A stretch of DNA of 64,000 nt, from positions 5,855,501-5,919,500 of the forward strand of contig NZ_CP029078.1 in NCBI RefSeq assembly GCF_005222485.1. The letters run 5' to 3'. Position numbers and translations under genes: made by a program. This document shows positions 25,866 to 34,561 of the stretch, piece after piece; the first letter of the stretch is position 1; every line of letters starts with the position of its first letter. The notes beneath the pieces are model-generated. The model had not been told where the DNA came from, did not search any database, and worked only from the letters and a program-made list of their open reading frames with translations. Source of the DNA: Streptomyces griseoviridis. GTDB lineage: Bacteria > Actinomycetota > Actinomycetes > Streptomycetales > Streptomycetaceae.

Positions 25866-27130
25866 GACGGCGCGCGGCCGGGAGGCGGCTGGTGATGCCC
25901 CGGCCGGCCGTCCTCATCCACGGCAGCGCCGCCCTGCTCGCCGGCTGCTCGCTCGGGGTCGTCCTGTGGACCGGACTCGACGAACGGCCCACCGCGCTCG
26001 CCTTCGGCGTGCTCGTCGCCGTCGGCGAGGCCGGCCGCTGGACCGGCGCCCGGGTCCGCGAGGCCGCGCCCCTCGGCGCGGCGGGCGCCCTGTCCTACGC
26101 CCTGCTCGGCGCCGACGCGGGACGCCCCACCCAGCACGGGGTCCTCCAGGTCGTCGCCGTCGTGCTCGCCGCCTCGCTGCTCGGCGCCGTCCCGCACCTG
26201 GCCCGCGGCCACGGACCCGTCCTCGACCACCTCGCGCGCCGGACACTCACCGTCGCGTTCACCGCCGTCTGCTTCCAACCCCTCTACAACCGGGACCTGT
26301 TCGGCGCCTGGGGCGGCGGCCCCGGCTACCCGCTGCTGCTGCTCGCGCTGCTCGCCCTCACCGCGCTCTGCGACGCCGTGCTCGCCGCCGCCCTCGCCCA
26401 CTCCCGCACCGGCTGGCCCTTCGGACCGCTGCTCCGCGACGAACTGCGTGCCCTGCTCGGCATCGGCTCCGCGGTCTGCGCCACCGGCGCGGTGATGGCG
26501 CTCGCCGTCGCCGTCGTCGGACTGTGGGCGTTGCCCGTGTTCTCGGTGCCGCTGCTGCTCACCCAGCTCTCCTTCCGCCGGTACGCGGCGGTGCGCGCCA
26601 CCTACCGGCAGACCATCGCCTCCCTCGCCCGCGCCACCGAGATAGCCGGCTGCACCCCCGCGGGGCACGCCCGCCGGGTCGCCGAGCTGAGCCGGGCCGT
26701 CGGCCGGGACCTGGGACTGACCCGGGCGGAGCTGCTGGTGCTCGAGTACGCGGCCCTGATGCACGACATCGGCCAGCTGAGCCTCGTCGACCCGGTGCCG
26801 GACGGCGCCACCGCCGAACTGCCCGCGGCCGAGCAGCGCCGCATCGCGCTGCTCGGCGGGGCCGTCGTCCGGCAGACCGGGGTCGACGCGGCGGTCGCCG
26901 TGGTCGTCGAGCGGCAGGCCGACCGCTGCCGGGAGCAGCCCGTCGCCGCCCGGATCGTGCGGGCCGTCAACGCCTACGAGGAGAAAGCGCGCGGCGCCGG
27001 GCCCGGCGGACCCCTCACCGCGCTGGAGGAACTGCGCCTGGCGAGCGCCGGGGAGTACGCGCCGGAGGTCGTCGAAGCGCTGGCCCGGGTCCTGTCGAGG
27101 GACTGTCTGACCGTGCCGTCGGCTGGGTAA
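25862..27130 (+). CDS. Membrane protein with degenerate HD-GYP-like domain
   Basis: 422 aa, start ATG overlapping the previous stop. Topology mirrors the preceding protein: about seven N-terminal helices, then an HD-like domain with GHARRVAELSRAVG and ALMHDIGQLSLV. The second half is degenerate: where the first protein has HHERLDGSGYP this one reads VVERQADRCREQP, so the GYP motif and its metal ligands are lost. Probably a paralogue that has become regulatory and may pair with the active protein; that is inference. Confidence 0.85.
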   Translation: MRRRAAGRRLVMPRPAVLIHGSAALLAGCSLGVVLWTGLDERPTALAFGVLVAVGEAGRWTGARVREAAPLGAAGALSYALLGADAGRPTQHGVLQVVAVVLAASLLGAVPHLARGHGPVLDHLARRTLTVAFTAVCFQPLYNRDLFGAWGGGPGYPLLLLALLALTALCDAVLAAALAHSRTGWPFGPLLRDELRALLGIGSAVCATGAVMALAVAVVGLWALPVFSVPLLLTQLSFRRYAAVRATYRQTIASLARATEIAGCTPAGHARRVAELSRAVGRDLGLTRAELLVLEYAALMHDIGQLSLVDPVPDGATAELPAAEQRRIALLGGAVVRQTGVDAAVAVVVERQADRCREQPVAARIVRAVNAYEEKARGAGPGGPLTALEELRLASAGEYAPEVVEALARVLSRDCLTVPSAG

Positions 27131-27199
27131 CCCATGGGTAAGGAGCGCCCTTCCAGCCGTACGTGGTTGGATGCGAAAGAGACATGAGAAGGGGCGAGG

Positions 27200-28234
27200 G
27201 TGTCCGGGGGCAGCACTGGCCAGCCCACTCCAAGGAACTGGCAGGCGGGAATCGTGAGGATCTTCGGCAAGGGACGGCACCGGCCCTCCGCCTCCTGGCG
27301 GCAGGCCACGGACCGCGCGTTCACCCTGATCGGCGACGGTCGCTACGAGGACGCGGGGGCGCTGCTGACCCGTGCCGCCGACCTGGAGCCGTGGCTGTCC
27401 GAGTCCTGGTTCAACCTCGCCCTGCTGCACAAGTTCCGGCACGACTGGGAGCAGGCGCGCGCCGCGGGGCTTCGGGCCGTCGCCCTGCTCGACCGGGAGG
27501 CCGGGGCGCCCGACTGGTGGAACGTGGGCATCGCGGCCACCGCGCTCCAGGACTGGTCGCTGGCCAGGCGGGCCTGGCAGGCGTACGGGCTGCGGGTGCC
27601 GGGCGGCGCCACCGAGGCCGCCGAGCCGGTCGGCATGGACCTGGGCAGCGCGGCCGTGCGGCTCTCGCCCGAGGGCGAGGCCGAGGTGGTCTGGGGCAGG
27701 CGGCTCGACCCGGCGCGGATCGAGGTGCTGTCCATTCCGCTGCCGTCCTCGGGGCGCCGCTGGGGCGAGGTGGTGCTGCACGACGGCGTCCCGCACGGCG
27801 AGCGCACCACCGGCGCCGGGCACGCCTACCCGGTCTTCGACGAGATCGAGCTGTGGGCGCCCTCGCCGGTGCCGACCTGGGTGGTGCTCCTGGAGGCGGC
27901 GACGGAGGCCGACCGGGACGCGCTGGAGCAACTGGCCGCGGACGCCGGGTTCGCCGCCGAGGACTGGTCGTCGTCGGTACGGCTGCTGTGCCGGATGTGC
28001 TCGGAGTCGCGGATGCCGGCCGACGAGGGCGACGGCGAGCACCTGGACCCGCACGACCACAGCGAGCCGGGGCATCCGGGACCGCTCGGCCACCGCACCG
28101 ACGGGCAGCTGTGGGTGCCGGAGCGGGAGTGCGGGGTGGCCGCGCCGGCGTCACTCGTGCGGGGACTCCTCGACGGCTGGGTCGCCGACAGCCCCGATTC
28201 CCGCGACTGGCGGGACCTGGAAGAGGTCTGCTGA
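27200..28234 (+). CDS. TPR-like protein of unknown function
   Basis: 344 aa. Residues 35-125 form two TPR-like helical pairs (ASWRQATDRAFTLIGDGRYEDAGALLTRAADLEP, then WFNLALLHKFRHDWEQARAAGLRAVALL). The rest is alpha/beta with an acidic His-rich loop (GEHLDPHDHSEPGHPG) preceded by CRMCSESRMP, a possible metal site. Conserved in streptomycetes as far as I recall, with no assigned role. GTG 27200 chosen for its AGGGGCGAG leader; GTG 27254 is an alternative. Confidence 0.75.
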   Translation: MSGGSTGQPTPRNWQAGIVRIFGKGRHRPSASWRQATDRAFTLIGDGRYEDAGALLTRAADLEPWLSESWFNLALLHKFRHDWEQARAAGLRAVALLDREAGAPDWWNVGIAATALQDWSLARRAWQAYGLRVPGGATEAAEPVGMDLGSAAVRLSPEGEAEVVWGRRLDPARIEVLSIPLPSSGRRWGEVVLHDGVPHGERTTGAGHAYPVFDEIELWAPSPVPTWVVLLEAATEADRDALEQLAADAGFAAEDWSSSVRLLCRMCSESRMPADEGDGEHLDPHDHSEPGHPGPLGHRTDGQLWVPERECGVAAPASLVRGLLDGWVADSPDSRDWRDLEEVC

Positions 28235-28346
28235 GGCCGCCGCCGGGGCCGCTGGGCCCCGCTGAGGTGGGTCTACCCTGTATCAGCGACGCACCCCTTT
28301 GTTTCTCGACGCACCCTTAGTTTGTCTAGGAAGGCTCACCGCGGTC

Positions 28347-28997
28347 ATGGCCCAGCAGGACACCGATCAGCAGCACATGGACGTGCTCCCCGTGGACGAC
28401 GAGGGTTTCGTCATCGACACCGAGGACACGGACGAGCGCGAGAGCGCCTGGCGTGAGCGGGGGACCTCACGGCCGATCACGGTCGTCGGCAACCCGGTGC
28501 TGCACAAGGAGTGCAAGGACGTCACCGCGTTCGACGCCGACCTCGACCAGCTGGTCGCGGACATGTTCGCGAGCCAGCGCACCGCCGAGGGCGTGGGCCT
28601 GGCCGCCAACCAGATCGGCGTCGACCTGAAGGTCTTCGTCTACGACTGCATGGACGACGAGGGTGTCCGGCACGTCGGTGTCCTCTGCAACCCGAAGCCG
28701 GTCGACCTGCCGGCCGAGCGGCGCCGCCTCGACGACAGCAACGAGGGCTGCCTCTCGGTGCCGACCGCGTACGCGTCGCTCGCCCGCCCCGACTACGCCG
28801 AGGTGACCGGGCAGGACGAGAAGGGCAACCCGGTCAAGGTGCGCGGCACCGGCTACTTCGCACGGTGTTTGCAGCACGAGACCGACCACCTCTACGGGTA
28901 CCTCTACATCGACCGGCTCTCCAAGCGCGAGCGCAAGGACGCCCTGAAGCAGATGGCCGAGAACGAGCCGCGCTACCCCGTGGTGGCCAACGACTGA
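28347..28997 (+). CDS. def: Peptide deformylase
   Basis: 216 aa. Removes the formyl group from nascent chains. Three motifs intact: [19 protein letters not shown] (Cys metal ligand) and QHETDHLYG (two His ligands and the catalytic Glu). The N-terminus is extended by about 40 acidic residues compared with E. coli Def. Upstream, an imperfect direct repeat beginning CGACGCACCC occurs at 28287 and 28307. Confidence 0.95.
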   Translation: MAQQDTDQQHMDVLPVDDEGFVIDTEDTDERESAWRERGTSRPITVVGNPVLHKECKDVTAFDADLDQLVADMFASQRTAEGVGLAANQIGVDLKVFVYDCMDDEGVRHVGVLCNPKPVDLPAERRRLDDSNEGCLSVPTAYASLARPDYAEVTGQDEKGNPVKVRGTGYFARCLQHETDHLYGYLYIDRLSKRERKDALKQMAENEPRYPVVAND

Positions 28998-29018
28998 CGT
29001 CCCGCACGTCCCACGCGC

Positions 29019-29058
29019 ACGGCGCCCGGTCGGGTTCACCTTCCCGACCAGGCGCCGT
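29019..29058 (+). terminator. Terminator after def
   Basis: 16-bp stem with one mismatch, left arm ACGGCGCCCGGTCGGG, 8-nt loop, 22 bp beyond the def stop. The remaining 220 bp to the terpene synthase gene holds no further gene. Confidence 0.85.
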
Positions 29059-29278
29059 TCGTATGTAGGTCGTACATTCGATCTGATGTGCGCACCCGTT
29101 GATCCATATTCAGTCACACAAGGGGAGGATCTAGGCGCCGTGGGGTAGTGAATGGAGCAAATCCGTTCCCAGAACGGTCAGTTGTAGTGCTGAATGGGAA
29201 CTGCGGGGATGCGCAACGGCGTGCGCCGGGTACAGCGGGAGGGGCGTACGCCAACTGGCGGCTGAGAGGGGTTTGTTC

Positions 29279-30358
29279 GTGCCTGCTTTCCCATACAGCA
29301 CCACATCGACAGTGACCGCGGTGCCACCCTCACTCTGTCTTCCGGTGATCGAGGCCGCGTTTCCCCGTCAACTGCACCCGTATTGGCCTCGGCTCCAGGA
29401 GAGGACCAGGGCCTGGCTGCTGGAAATGCGGCTCATGTCCGCCGACAAGGTCGCGGAATATGCCGACAGCCTGTGCTACACGGACTTGATGGCCGGCTAC
29501 TACCTGGGCGCCCCCGACGCGGTCCTCCAGGCGATCGCCGACTACAGCGCGTGGTTCTTCGTCTGGGACGACCGCCACGACCGCGACATCGTGCACCGCA
29601 GGCCCGCCGCCTGGAAGCGGCTCAGAGAACGGCTGCACACGGCCCTGGACGCCCCGCGCGACCACCTGCGCCACGAGGACCCCCTGATCGCGGGGTTCGC
29701 CGACGCCATGGTGCGGCTGTACTCGTTCCTGCCCGACAGCTGGAACGACCGCTTCGCACGGCACTTCCACGCGGTGATCGACGCCTATGACCAGGAATTC
29801 CACAACCGCACCGAAGGCGTCATTCCCACCGTCGACGACTATCTCGAACTGCGGCGGCTCACTTTCGCGCACGCGATCTGGATCGACCTGCTGGAACCGA
29901 GCGCCGGATGTGAGCTTCCGGACACCGTGCGGAAACATCCCGAATTCCAGCGGGCGGCCCTGCTGAGCCAGGAATTCGCCGCCTGGTACAACGACCTCTG
30001 CTCGCTTCCCAAAGAAATCGCGGGCGATGAGGTCCATAACCTCGGCATCAGCCTCATAAAACATGAGGAGCTGACTCTCGAAGAAGCGGTCGCCGAACTG
30101 AGGCGGCGGATCGAGCAGTGCATCCAGGAATTCCTGGCCGCCGAACGCGGAGCCTTACGTGTCGCCGACGAGATCGACGACGGCACGGTACGCGGAAAAG
30201 AGATCGCCGACGCGGTGAGAGCCTGCGTCGCGAACATGCGGAACTGGTTCAGTTCCGTCTACTGGTTCCACCACGAGTCCGGCCGCTACATGGTCGACAG
30301 CTGGGACGACCGGTCCACGCCCCCGTACGTCAACAACGAAGCGGCAGGTGAGAAATGA
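29279..30358 (+). CDS. cyc1: (+)-epi-isozizaene synthase (class I sesquiterpene cyclase)
   Basis: 359 aa. Cyclises farnesyl diphosphate to epi-isozizaene, precursor of the antibiotic albaflavenone. The aspartate-rich motif is DDRHD at 97-101 and the NSE motif NDLCSLPKE at 238-246; the C-terminus [27 protein letters not shown] end matches the S. coelicolor enzyme as I recall it. GTG 29279 has GAGAGGGG seven bases upstream; a TTG two codons earlier is possible. Overlaps the P450 gene by 4 bp. Confidence 0.95.
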   Translation: MPAFPYSTTSTVTAVPPSLCLPVIEAAFPRQLHPYWPRLQERTRAWLLEMRLMSADKVAEYADSLCYTDLMAGYYLGAPDAVLQAIADYSAWFFVWDDRHDRDIVHRRPAAWKRLRERLHTALDAPRDHLRHEDPLIAGFADAMVRLYSFLPDSWNDRFARHFHAVIDAYDQEFHNRTEGVIPTVDDYLELRRLTFAHAIWIDLLEPSAGCELPDTVRKHPEFQRAALLSQEFAAWYNDLCSLPKEIAGDEVHNLGISLIKHEELTLEEAVAELRRRIEQCIQEFLAAERGALRVADEIDDGTVRGKEIADAVRACVANMRNWFSSVYWFHHESGRYMVDSWDDRSTPPYVNNEAAGEK

Positions 30359-31731
30359 CCGTCGAGTCCGCACAGCCCGAGTCCGGCACGCCGGCCTCCC
30401 CCGAACTGCGTGAACCACCCCTCGCGGGCGGCCGGGTCCCGCTGCTCGGCCACGGCCTGAGACTGGCCCGCGACCCGCTGGCCTTCCTGACCGGTCTGCG
30501 CCCGCACGGCGACATCGTCCGGCTGAAGCTCGGCCCCAAGACGGTGTACGCCCCCACCACCCCGGCACTCACCGGAGCGCTCGCCCTCAGCCCCGACTTC
30601 ATCATCGCGGGACCGCTCTGGGAGTCCCTCGAAGGACTCCTCGGCAAGGAGGGCGTGGCCACCTCGAACGGCCCGCTCCACCGCCGCCAGCGGCGCACCA
30701 TCCAGCCCGCGTTCCGGCTCGACGCGATCCCCGCCTACGGGCCGGTCATGGAGGCCGAGGCGCACGCGCTGACCAGGCGCTGGGAGTCGGGCGAGACCAT
30801 CGACTGCACCGCCGAGTCCTTCCGGCTGGCCGTCCGGGTCGCCGCCCGCTGCCTGCTGCGCGGCCCGTACATGGACCAGTGCGCCGAACGGCTGTGCGAC
30901 GCCCTCGCGACCGTCTTCCGCGGCATGTACCGGCGCATGGTGGTGCCGCTCGGGCCGCTCTACCGGCTGCCGTTCCCGGCCAACCGCGAATTCAACCGGG
31001 CGCTGGCCGATTTGCATCTCCTCATCGACGAGATCATCGCCGAGCGCCGGGCATCAGGTCAAAAGCCGGACGATTTGCTGACGGCATTGCTGGACGCGAA
31101 GGACGACAATGGCGACCCCATCGGGGAACAGGAGATCCACGACCAGGTCATCGCGATACTCACCCCGGGCGGCGAAACCATCGCCGCGACGATCATGTGG
31201 CTGCTCCAGGCACTCGCGGAACACCCGGAACACGCGGACCGCATCCGCGACGAAGTCGAATCCGTCACCGGCGGCCGACCGGTCGCATTCGAGGACGTCC
31301 GCAGGCTCACCCACACCAACAATGTCGTCGTCGAGGGGATGCGGCTCGGTCCCGCCGTGTGGATATTGACCCGGCGGGCGGTGGCCGACACCGAACTCGG
31401 TGGCTATCGCATTCCGGCCGGGGCCGACATCCTCTACAGCCCGTATGCGATCCAGCGCGACCCCAGGTCGTACCCGGACCACCTGGAGTTCGACCCCGAC
31501 AGGTGGCTTCCCGAGCGCGCCAAGGACGTGCCCAAATACGCCATGAGCCCGTTCAGCGTCGGCAATCGGAAGTGCCCGGGAAGCGACTTCTCGATGGCTC
31601 TGCTGACGCTCGTCACGGCCGCGGTGGCCACCAGGTACCGGCTCGAGACCGCGCCGGGCTCCGACGGCACCCCGCACGTGGGGGTCACGCTGCGCCCGCA
31701 CCGGCTGCTGCTGAAGGCGATCCCGCGGTGA
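30355..31731 (+). CDS. cyp170A: Cytochrome P450 CYP170A (albaflavenone synthase)
   Basis: 458 aa. Oxidises epi-isozizaene twice at C5 to albaflavenone. ExxR is E327-R330 (EGMR); heme Cys407 lies in [10 protein letters not shown]; the I-helix reads [13 protein letters not shown]170A1 of S. coelicolor also makes farnesene with a terpene synthase site inside the P450; the required DDxxD is present here as D250-DNG-D254, and a preceding DDLLTALLD resembles the NSE/DTE motif with Glu replaced by Asp. ATGA overlap with the synthase gene shows a two-gene operon. Confidence 0.95.
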   Translation: MTVESAQPESGTPASPELREPPLAGGRVPLLGHGLRLARDPLAFLTGLRPHGDIVRLKLGPKTVYAPTTPALTGALALSPDFIIAGPLWESLEGLLGKEGVATSNGPLHRRQRRTIQPAFRLDAIPAYGPVMEAEAHALTRRWESGETIDCTAESFRLAVRVAARCLLRGPYMDQCAERLCDALATVFRGMYRRMVVPLGPLYRLPFPANREFNRALADLHLLIDEIIAERRASGQKPDDLLTALLDAKDDNGDPIGEQEIHDQVIAILTPGGETIAATIMWLLQALAEHPEHADRIRDEVESVTGGRPVAFEDVRRLTHTNNVVVEGMRLGPAVWILTRRAVADTELGGYRIPAGADILYSPYAIQRDPRSYPDHLEFDPDRWLPERAKDVPKYAMSPFSVGNRKCPGSDFSMALLTLVTAAVATRYRLETAPGSDGTPHVGVTLRPHRLLLKAIPR

Positions 31732-31750
31732 CGCGCCCGCCGGGCCCGGC

Positions 31751-32713
31751 TCAGGCGATCTCAGGGCACCTGAACGTCCGCCGGTAGGCGTTCGGGGTCG
31801 TGCCCAGGACGCGGACGAACTGGTGGCGCAGCGCGGCCGCGGTGCCGAACCCGGCACGGTCCGCGATCGTGTCCACCGTCTCGTCCGTCGCCTCCAGCAG
31901 CCGCTGGGCCAGCAGCACCCGCTGCCGCAGCAGCCAGCGGTAGGGGGTGGTGCCGGTCTCCTGCTGGAAGCGGCGGGCGAAGGTGCGCGGCGACATGTGG
32001 GCGCGGGCGGCGAGCTGTTCGACGGTCACCTCCCGGTCGAGGTGCCGGTCCATCCACACCAGCACCTCGGCGACGGTGTCGCCCTGCGAGCGCGGCAGCG
32101 GGCGCTCGATGTACTGGGCCTGGCCGCCGTCCCGGTGCGGCGGCACCACCATCCGCCGGGCGATCTTGTTGGCGACCTCGGGGCCCTGTTCCTTGCGCAC
32201 CAGGTGCAGACAGGCGTCGATGCCCGCGGCGGTGCCCGCCGAGGTGATCACCGGGTCCGCGTCGACGTAGAGGACGTCGGGCTCGACCGTCAGCCGCGGG
32301 TAGGCGCGCGCGAGTTCGTCGGCGTGCCGCCAGTGCGCCGCGCACCGCCTGCCGTCCAGCAGCCCGGCGGCGGCCAGCACGAAGACGCCGGTGCAGACGC
32401 TGAGCACCCGCGCCCCGCGCGCCACCCCGCGCCGCAGCGCGTCGAGGAGTTCGGGCGGGAACGCGCGGCTCTCGTAGCGGGAGCCGGCCGGCACGGCGAT
32501 CAGGTCCGCCGTCTCCAGGCGTTCGAGACCGTGCTCGACGTGCAGGGCGAAGCCCGCCCGGGAGGTGAGCCGGGGGCCCTCGCCCGAGGCCACCGCGAAG
32601 TCGTACACCGGCAGTCCGTCGTCGCTGCGGTCGGTGCCGAAGACCTCGCACACCACCCCCAGCTCGAAGGGGTTCACACCGTCCAGGACGACGGCCGTCA
32701 CGTTCCTGAGCAT
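31751..32713 (-). CDS. nrdS: GlxA/AraC-type regulator, NrdS-like
   Basis: 320 aa. N-terminal DJ-1/PfpI-like domain (VLSVCTGVFVLAAAGLLDGRR, with the nucleophile-elbow Cys) and C-terminal AraC DNA-binding domain (EQLAARAHMSPRTFARRFQQETGTTPYRWLLRQRV, second HTH VDTIADRAGFGTAAALRHQFVRVLGTTPNAYRR). From memory the S. coelicolor gene between CYP170A1 and nrdB is nrdS, third gene of nrdABS. Here it is cut off from nrdB by a terminator and a lipoprotein gene. No clear Shine-Dalgarno before ATG 32713. The symbol rests on position and domain only. Confidence 0.8.
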   Translation of the reverse strand: MLRNVTAVVLDGVNPFELGVVCEVFGTDRSDDGLPVYDFAVASGEGPRLTSRAGFALHVEHGLERLETADLIAVPAGSRYESRAFPPELLDALRRGVARGARVLSVCTGVFVLAAAGLLDGRRCAAHWRHADELARAYPRLTVEPDVLYVDADPVITSAGTAAGIDACLHLVRKEQGPEVANKIARRMVVPPHRDGGQAQYIERPLPRSQGDTVAEVLVWMDRHLDREVTVEQLAARAHMSPRTFARRFQQETGTTPYRWLLRQRVLLAQRLLEATDETVDTIADRAGFGTAAALRHQFVRVLGTTPNAYRRTFRCPEIA

Positions 32714-32806
32714 GGAGGCAGTATGCCCCCGCGCTGGCAGTAATTCGAGGGTCTACGGCAGTCCTGCCACTGACGGTAAGGAGCGTCCGGCACGACAGTG
32801 GTGTCC

Positions 32807-32977
32807 ATGGATACCGCACACATCGAAGGACTCATCGGCATGCTGACCGTTCTCGCGATCCTCGCCCTGCTGATCCTGCCGTCCGTGATCGGCGTCGTGC
32901 ACGAGCGCCGCATCGACCGGCAGCTCCGCCGGGCGGCCCGGTGCTACCGGACCACCACCGTCAGCGACCACTCCTGA
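32807..32977 (+). CDS. Small single-pass membrane protein
   Basis: 56 aa, ATG 32807 to TGA 32975-32977. One hydrophobic helix (MLTVLAILALLILPSVIGVV) followed by a basic tail HERRIDRQLRRAAR and a polar end. AAGGAG lies about 20 bases before the ATG, too far for ideal spacing. It is the only rightward gene between nrdS and nrdB, and its end overlaps the convergent lipoprotein gene by 34 bp. Function unknown. Confidence 0.6.
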   Translation: MDTAHIEGLIGMLTVLAILALLILPSVIGVVHERRIDRQLRRAARCYRTTTVSDHS

Positions 32978-33414
32978 AGCCCCGCGCACGAGACCTCGCC
33001 CGCTCCGGTCGGGCAGAGCGGACGGGCCGACGCCAGCCGGGCCGTCCCGGCGGCGACCGCACGGTAGGCGCCCGTCGCGTCGCCCCGCCCGAGCACGAGA
33101 CCGCTGTTGGTGGCCCGCAGCCCGGCGCCGCTCACGGCGAGCGGCTTCCAGGGCCGCGCCTCGCTGCCGTCCAGGTCCACCCTGACCACCCCGCCCACCG
33201 CCACGCACACCGTGCGCCCGCTGTCCCCGGCGCCGAGTTCGGCCGGGGGCGCGCAGCCGCGCGAGGGCGAGGCGGCGCTCGGGCTTCCGCCGACGCTCCC
33301 GCTCCCGGTCGCGGTTCCGGGGCCGCAGCCCGCGAGCAGCAGGCTCAGCGCGGTCAGCGCGAGGGCGGTGCGGGCGGCTGCCGGGCGGCGGAACGTGGGA
33401 CGCGTGGGTCGCAC
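32944..33414 (-). CDS. Putative secreted lipoprotein, unknown function
   Basis: 156 aa from GTG 33414, with GAGGAGG upstream. Signal peptide RTALALTALSLLLAGC ends in a lipobox; the mature protein has a Ser/Gly linker, then a small beta-rich domain with four further Cys (RGCAPP, TVCVAVGG, RPLCPTG, VSCAGLQ) that could make two disulfides. I do not recognise the family. It lies between nrdB and the NrdS-like gene on the same strand. Confidence 0.72.
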   Translation of the reverse strand: MRPTRPTFRRPAAARTALALTALSLLLAGCGPGTATGSGSVGGSPSAASPSRGCAPPAELGAGDSGRTVCVAVGGVVRVDLDGSEARPWKPLAVSGAGLRATNSGLVLGRGDATGAYRAVAAGTARLASARPLCPTGAGEVSCAGLQEWSLTVVVR

Positions 33415-33499
33415 AGGGGCCTCCTCGCCCCTTGGACGTACCCGGACCCACTCCGGATCCACCCCCTGACGCCTCCCGCGGCGCGGGCGGACGCGCGGA

Positions 33500-33524
33500 C
33501 GGCCCGGGGACACTCCCCGGGCCG
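33500..33524 (-). terminator. Terminator after nrdB
   Basis: Perfect 11-bp stem CGGCCCGGGGA with a 3-nt loop, 24 bp beyond the nrdB stop. It would separate nrdAB from the lipoprotein and NrdS-like genes. Confidence 0.7.
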
Positions 33525-33547
33525 CCGGTGATCCACGCGTGGACCGG

Positions 33548-34561
33548 TCAGAACTCCTCGTCGAAGTCGACCGTGCCCTCCACGGCGACCTGGTACGCCG
33601 ACGGACGGCGCTCGAAGAAGTTGGTCAGCTCCTGCACACCCTGCAACTCCATGAAGGAGAACGGGTTCTCCGAGCCGTACACCGGCGCGAACCCGAGCCG
33701 GGTGAGGCGCTGGTCGGCGACGCACTCCAGGTACTGGCGCATCGACTCGGTGTTCATGCCCGGCAGACCCTCACCGCACAGGTCGCGGCCGAACTGGAGC
33801 TCCGCCTCCACGGCCTCCCGCATCATGTCCGTGATCTGCTGCTGGAGCTGGTCGTCGAACAGCTCCGGCTCCTCCTTGCGGACGGTGTCGACCACGTCGA
33901 ACGCGAAGCTCATGTGCATCGTCTCGTCGCGGAAGACCCAGTTGGTGCCGGTGGCGAGACCGTGCAGCAGGCCCCGGCTGCGGAACCAGTAGACGTACGC
34001 GAAGGCACCGTAGAAGAACAGGCCCTCGATGCACGCGGCGAAGCAGATCAGGTTCAGCAGGAAGCGGCGCCGGTCGGCCTGCGTCTGCAGGCTGTCCAGC
34101 TTCTCCACCTCGTTGATCCACTTGAAGCAGAACTCCGCCTTCTCGCGGATCGAGGGGATGTTCTCCACCGCCGCGAAGGCCGCCGTGCGGTCCTCGGGGT
34201 CGGGCAGGTACGTGTCGAGCAGCGTCAGATAGAACTGGACGTGCACGGCCTCCTCGAACAGCTGACGGCTCAGGTACAGCCGCGCCTCGGGGGAGTTGAT
34301 GTGCTTGTACAGCGTCAGCACCAGGTTGTTCGCCACGATCGAGTCACCGGTCGCGAAGAACGCCACGAGGCGGCCGATCAGGTGCTGCTCCTCCGGGGAC
34401 AGCTTCGCCAGGTCGGCGACGTCCGAGTGGAGGTCGACCTCCTCGACGGTCCAGGTGTTCTTGATGGCGTCCCGGTACCGCTCGTAGAAGTCCGGGTAGC
34501 GCATCGGACGCAGGGTCAGCTCGAAGCCGGGATCGAGCAGGTTCTTGGCTTCGCTGGTCAT
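33548..34561 (-). CDS. nrdB: Ribonucleotide reductase class Ia, beta subunit
   Basis: 337 aa. Carries the di-iron tyrosyl radical cofactor. Helical ferritin-like fold with SRQLFEEAVHVQFY, FFYGAFAYVYWFRSRG and RDETMHMSFAF supplying Glu/His iron ligands; the C-terminal tail (VEGTVDFDEEF) docks to NrdA. ATG 34561 overlaps the nrdA stop as TAATG, so translation is coupled. In Streptomyces this oxygen-dependent enzyme is an alternative to the B12-dependent NrdJ. Confidence 0.94.
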   Translation of the reverse strand: MTSEAKNLLDPGFELTLRPMRYPDFYERYRDAIKNTWTVEEVDLHSDVADLAKLSPEEQHLIGRLVAFFATGDSIVANNLVLTLYKHINSPEARLYLSRQLFEEAVHVQFYLTLLDTYLPDPEDRTAAFAAVENIPSIREKAEFCFKWINEVEKLDSLQTQADRRRFLLNLICFAACIEGLFFYGAFAYVYWFRSRGLLHGLATGTNWVFRDETMHMSFAFDVVDTVRKEEPELFDDQLQQQITDMMREAVEAELQFGRDLCGEGLPGMNTESMRQYLECVADQRLTRLGFAPVYGSENPFSFMELQGVQELTNFFERRPSAYQVAVEGTVDFDEEF

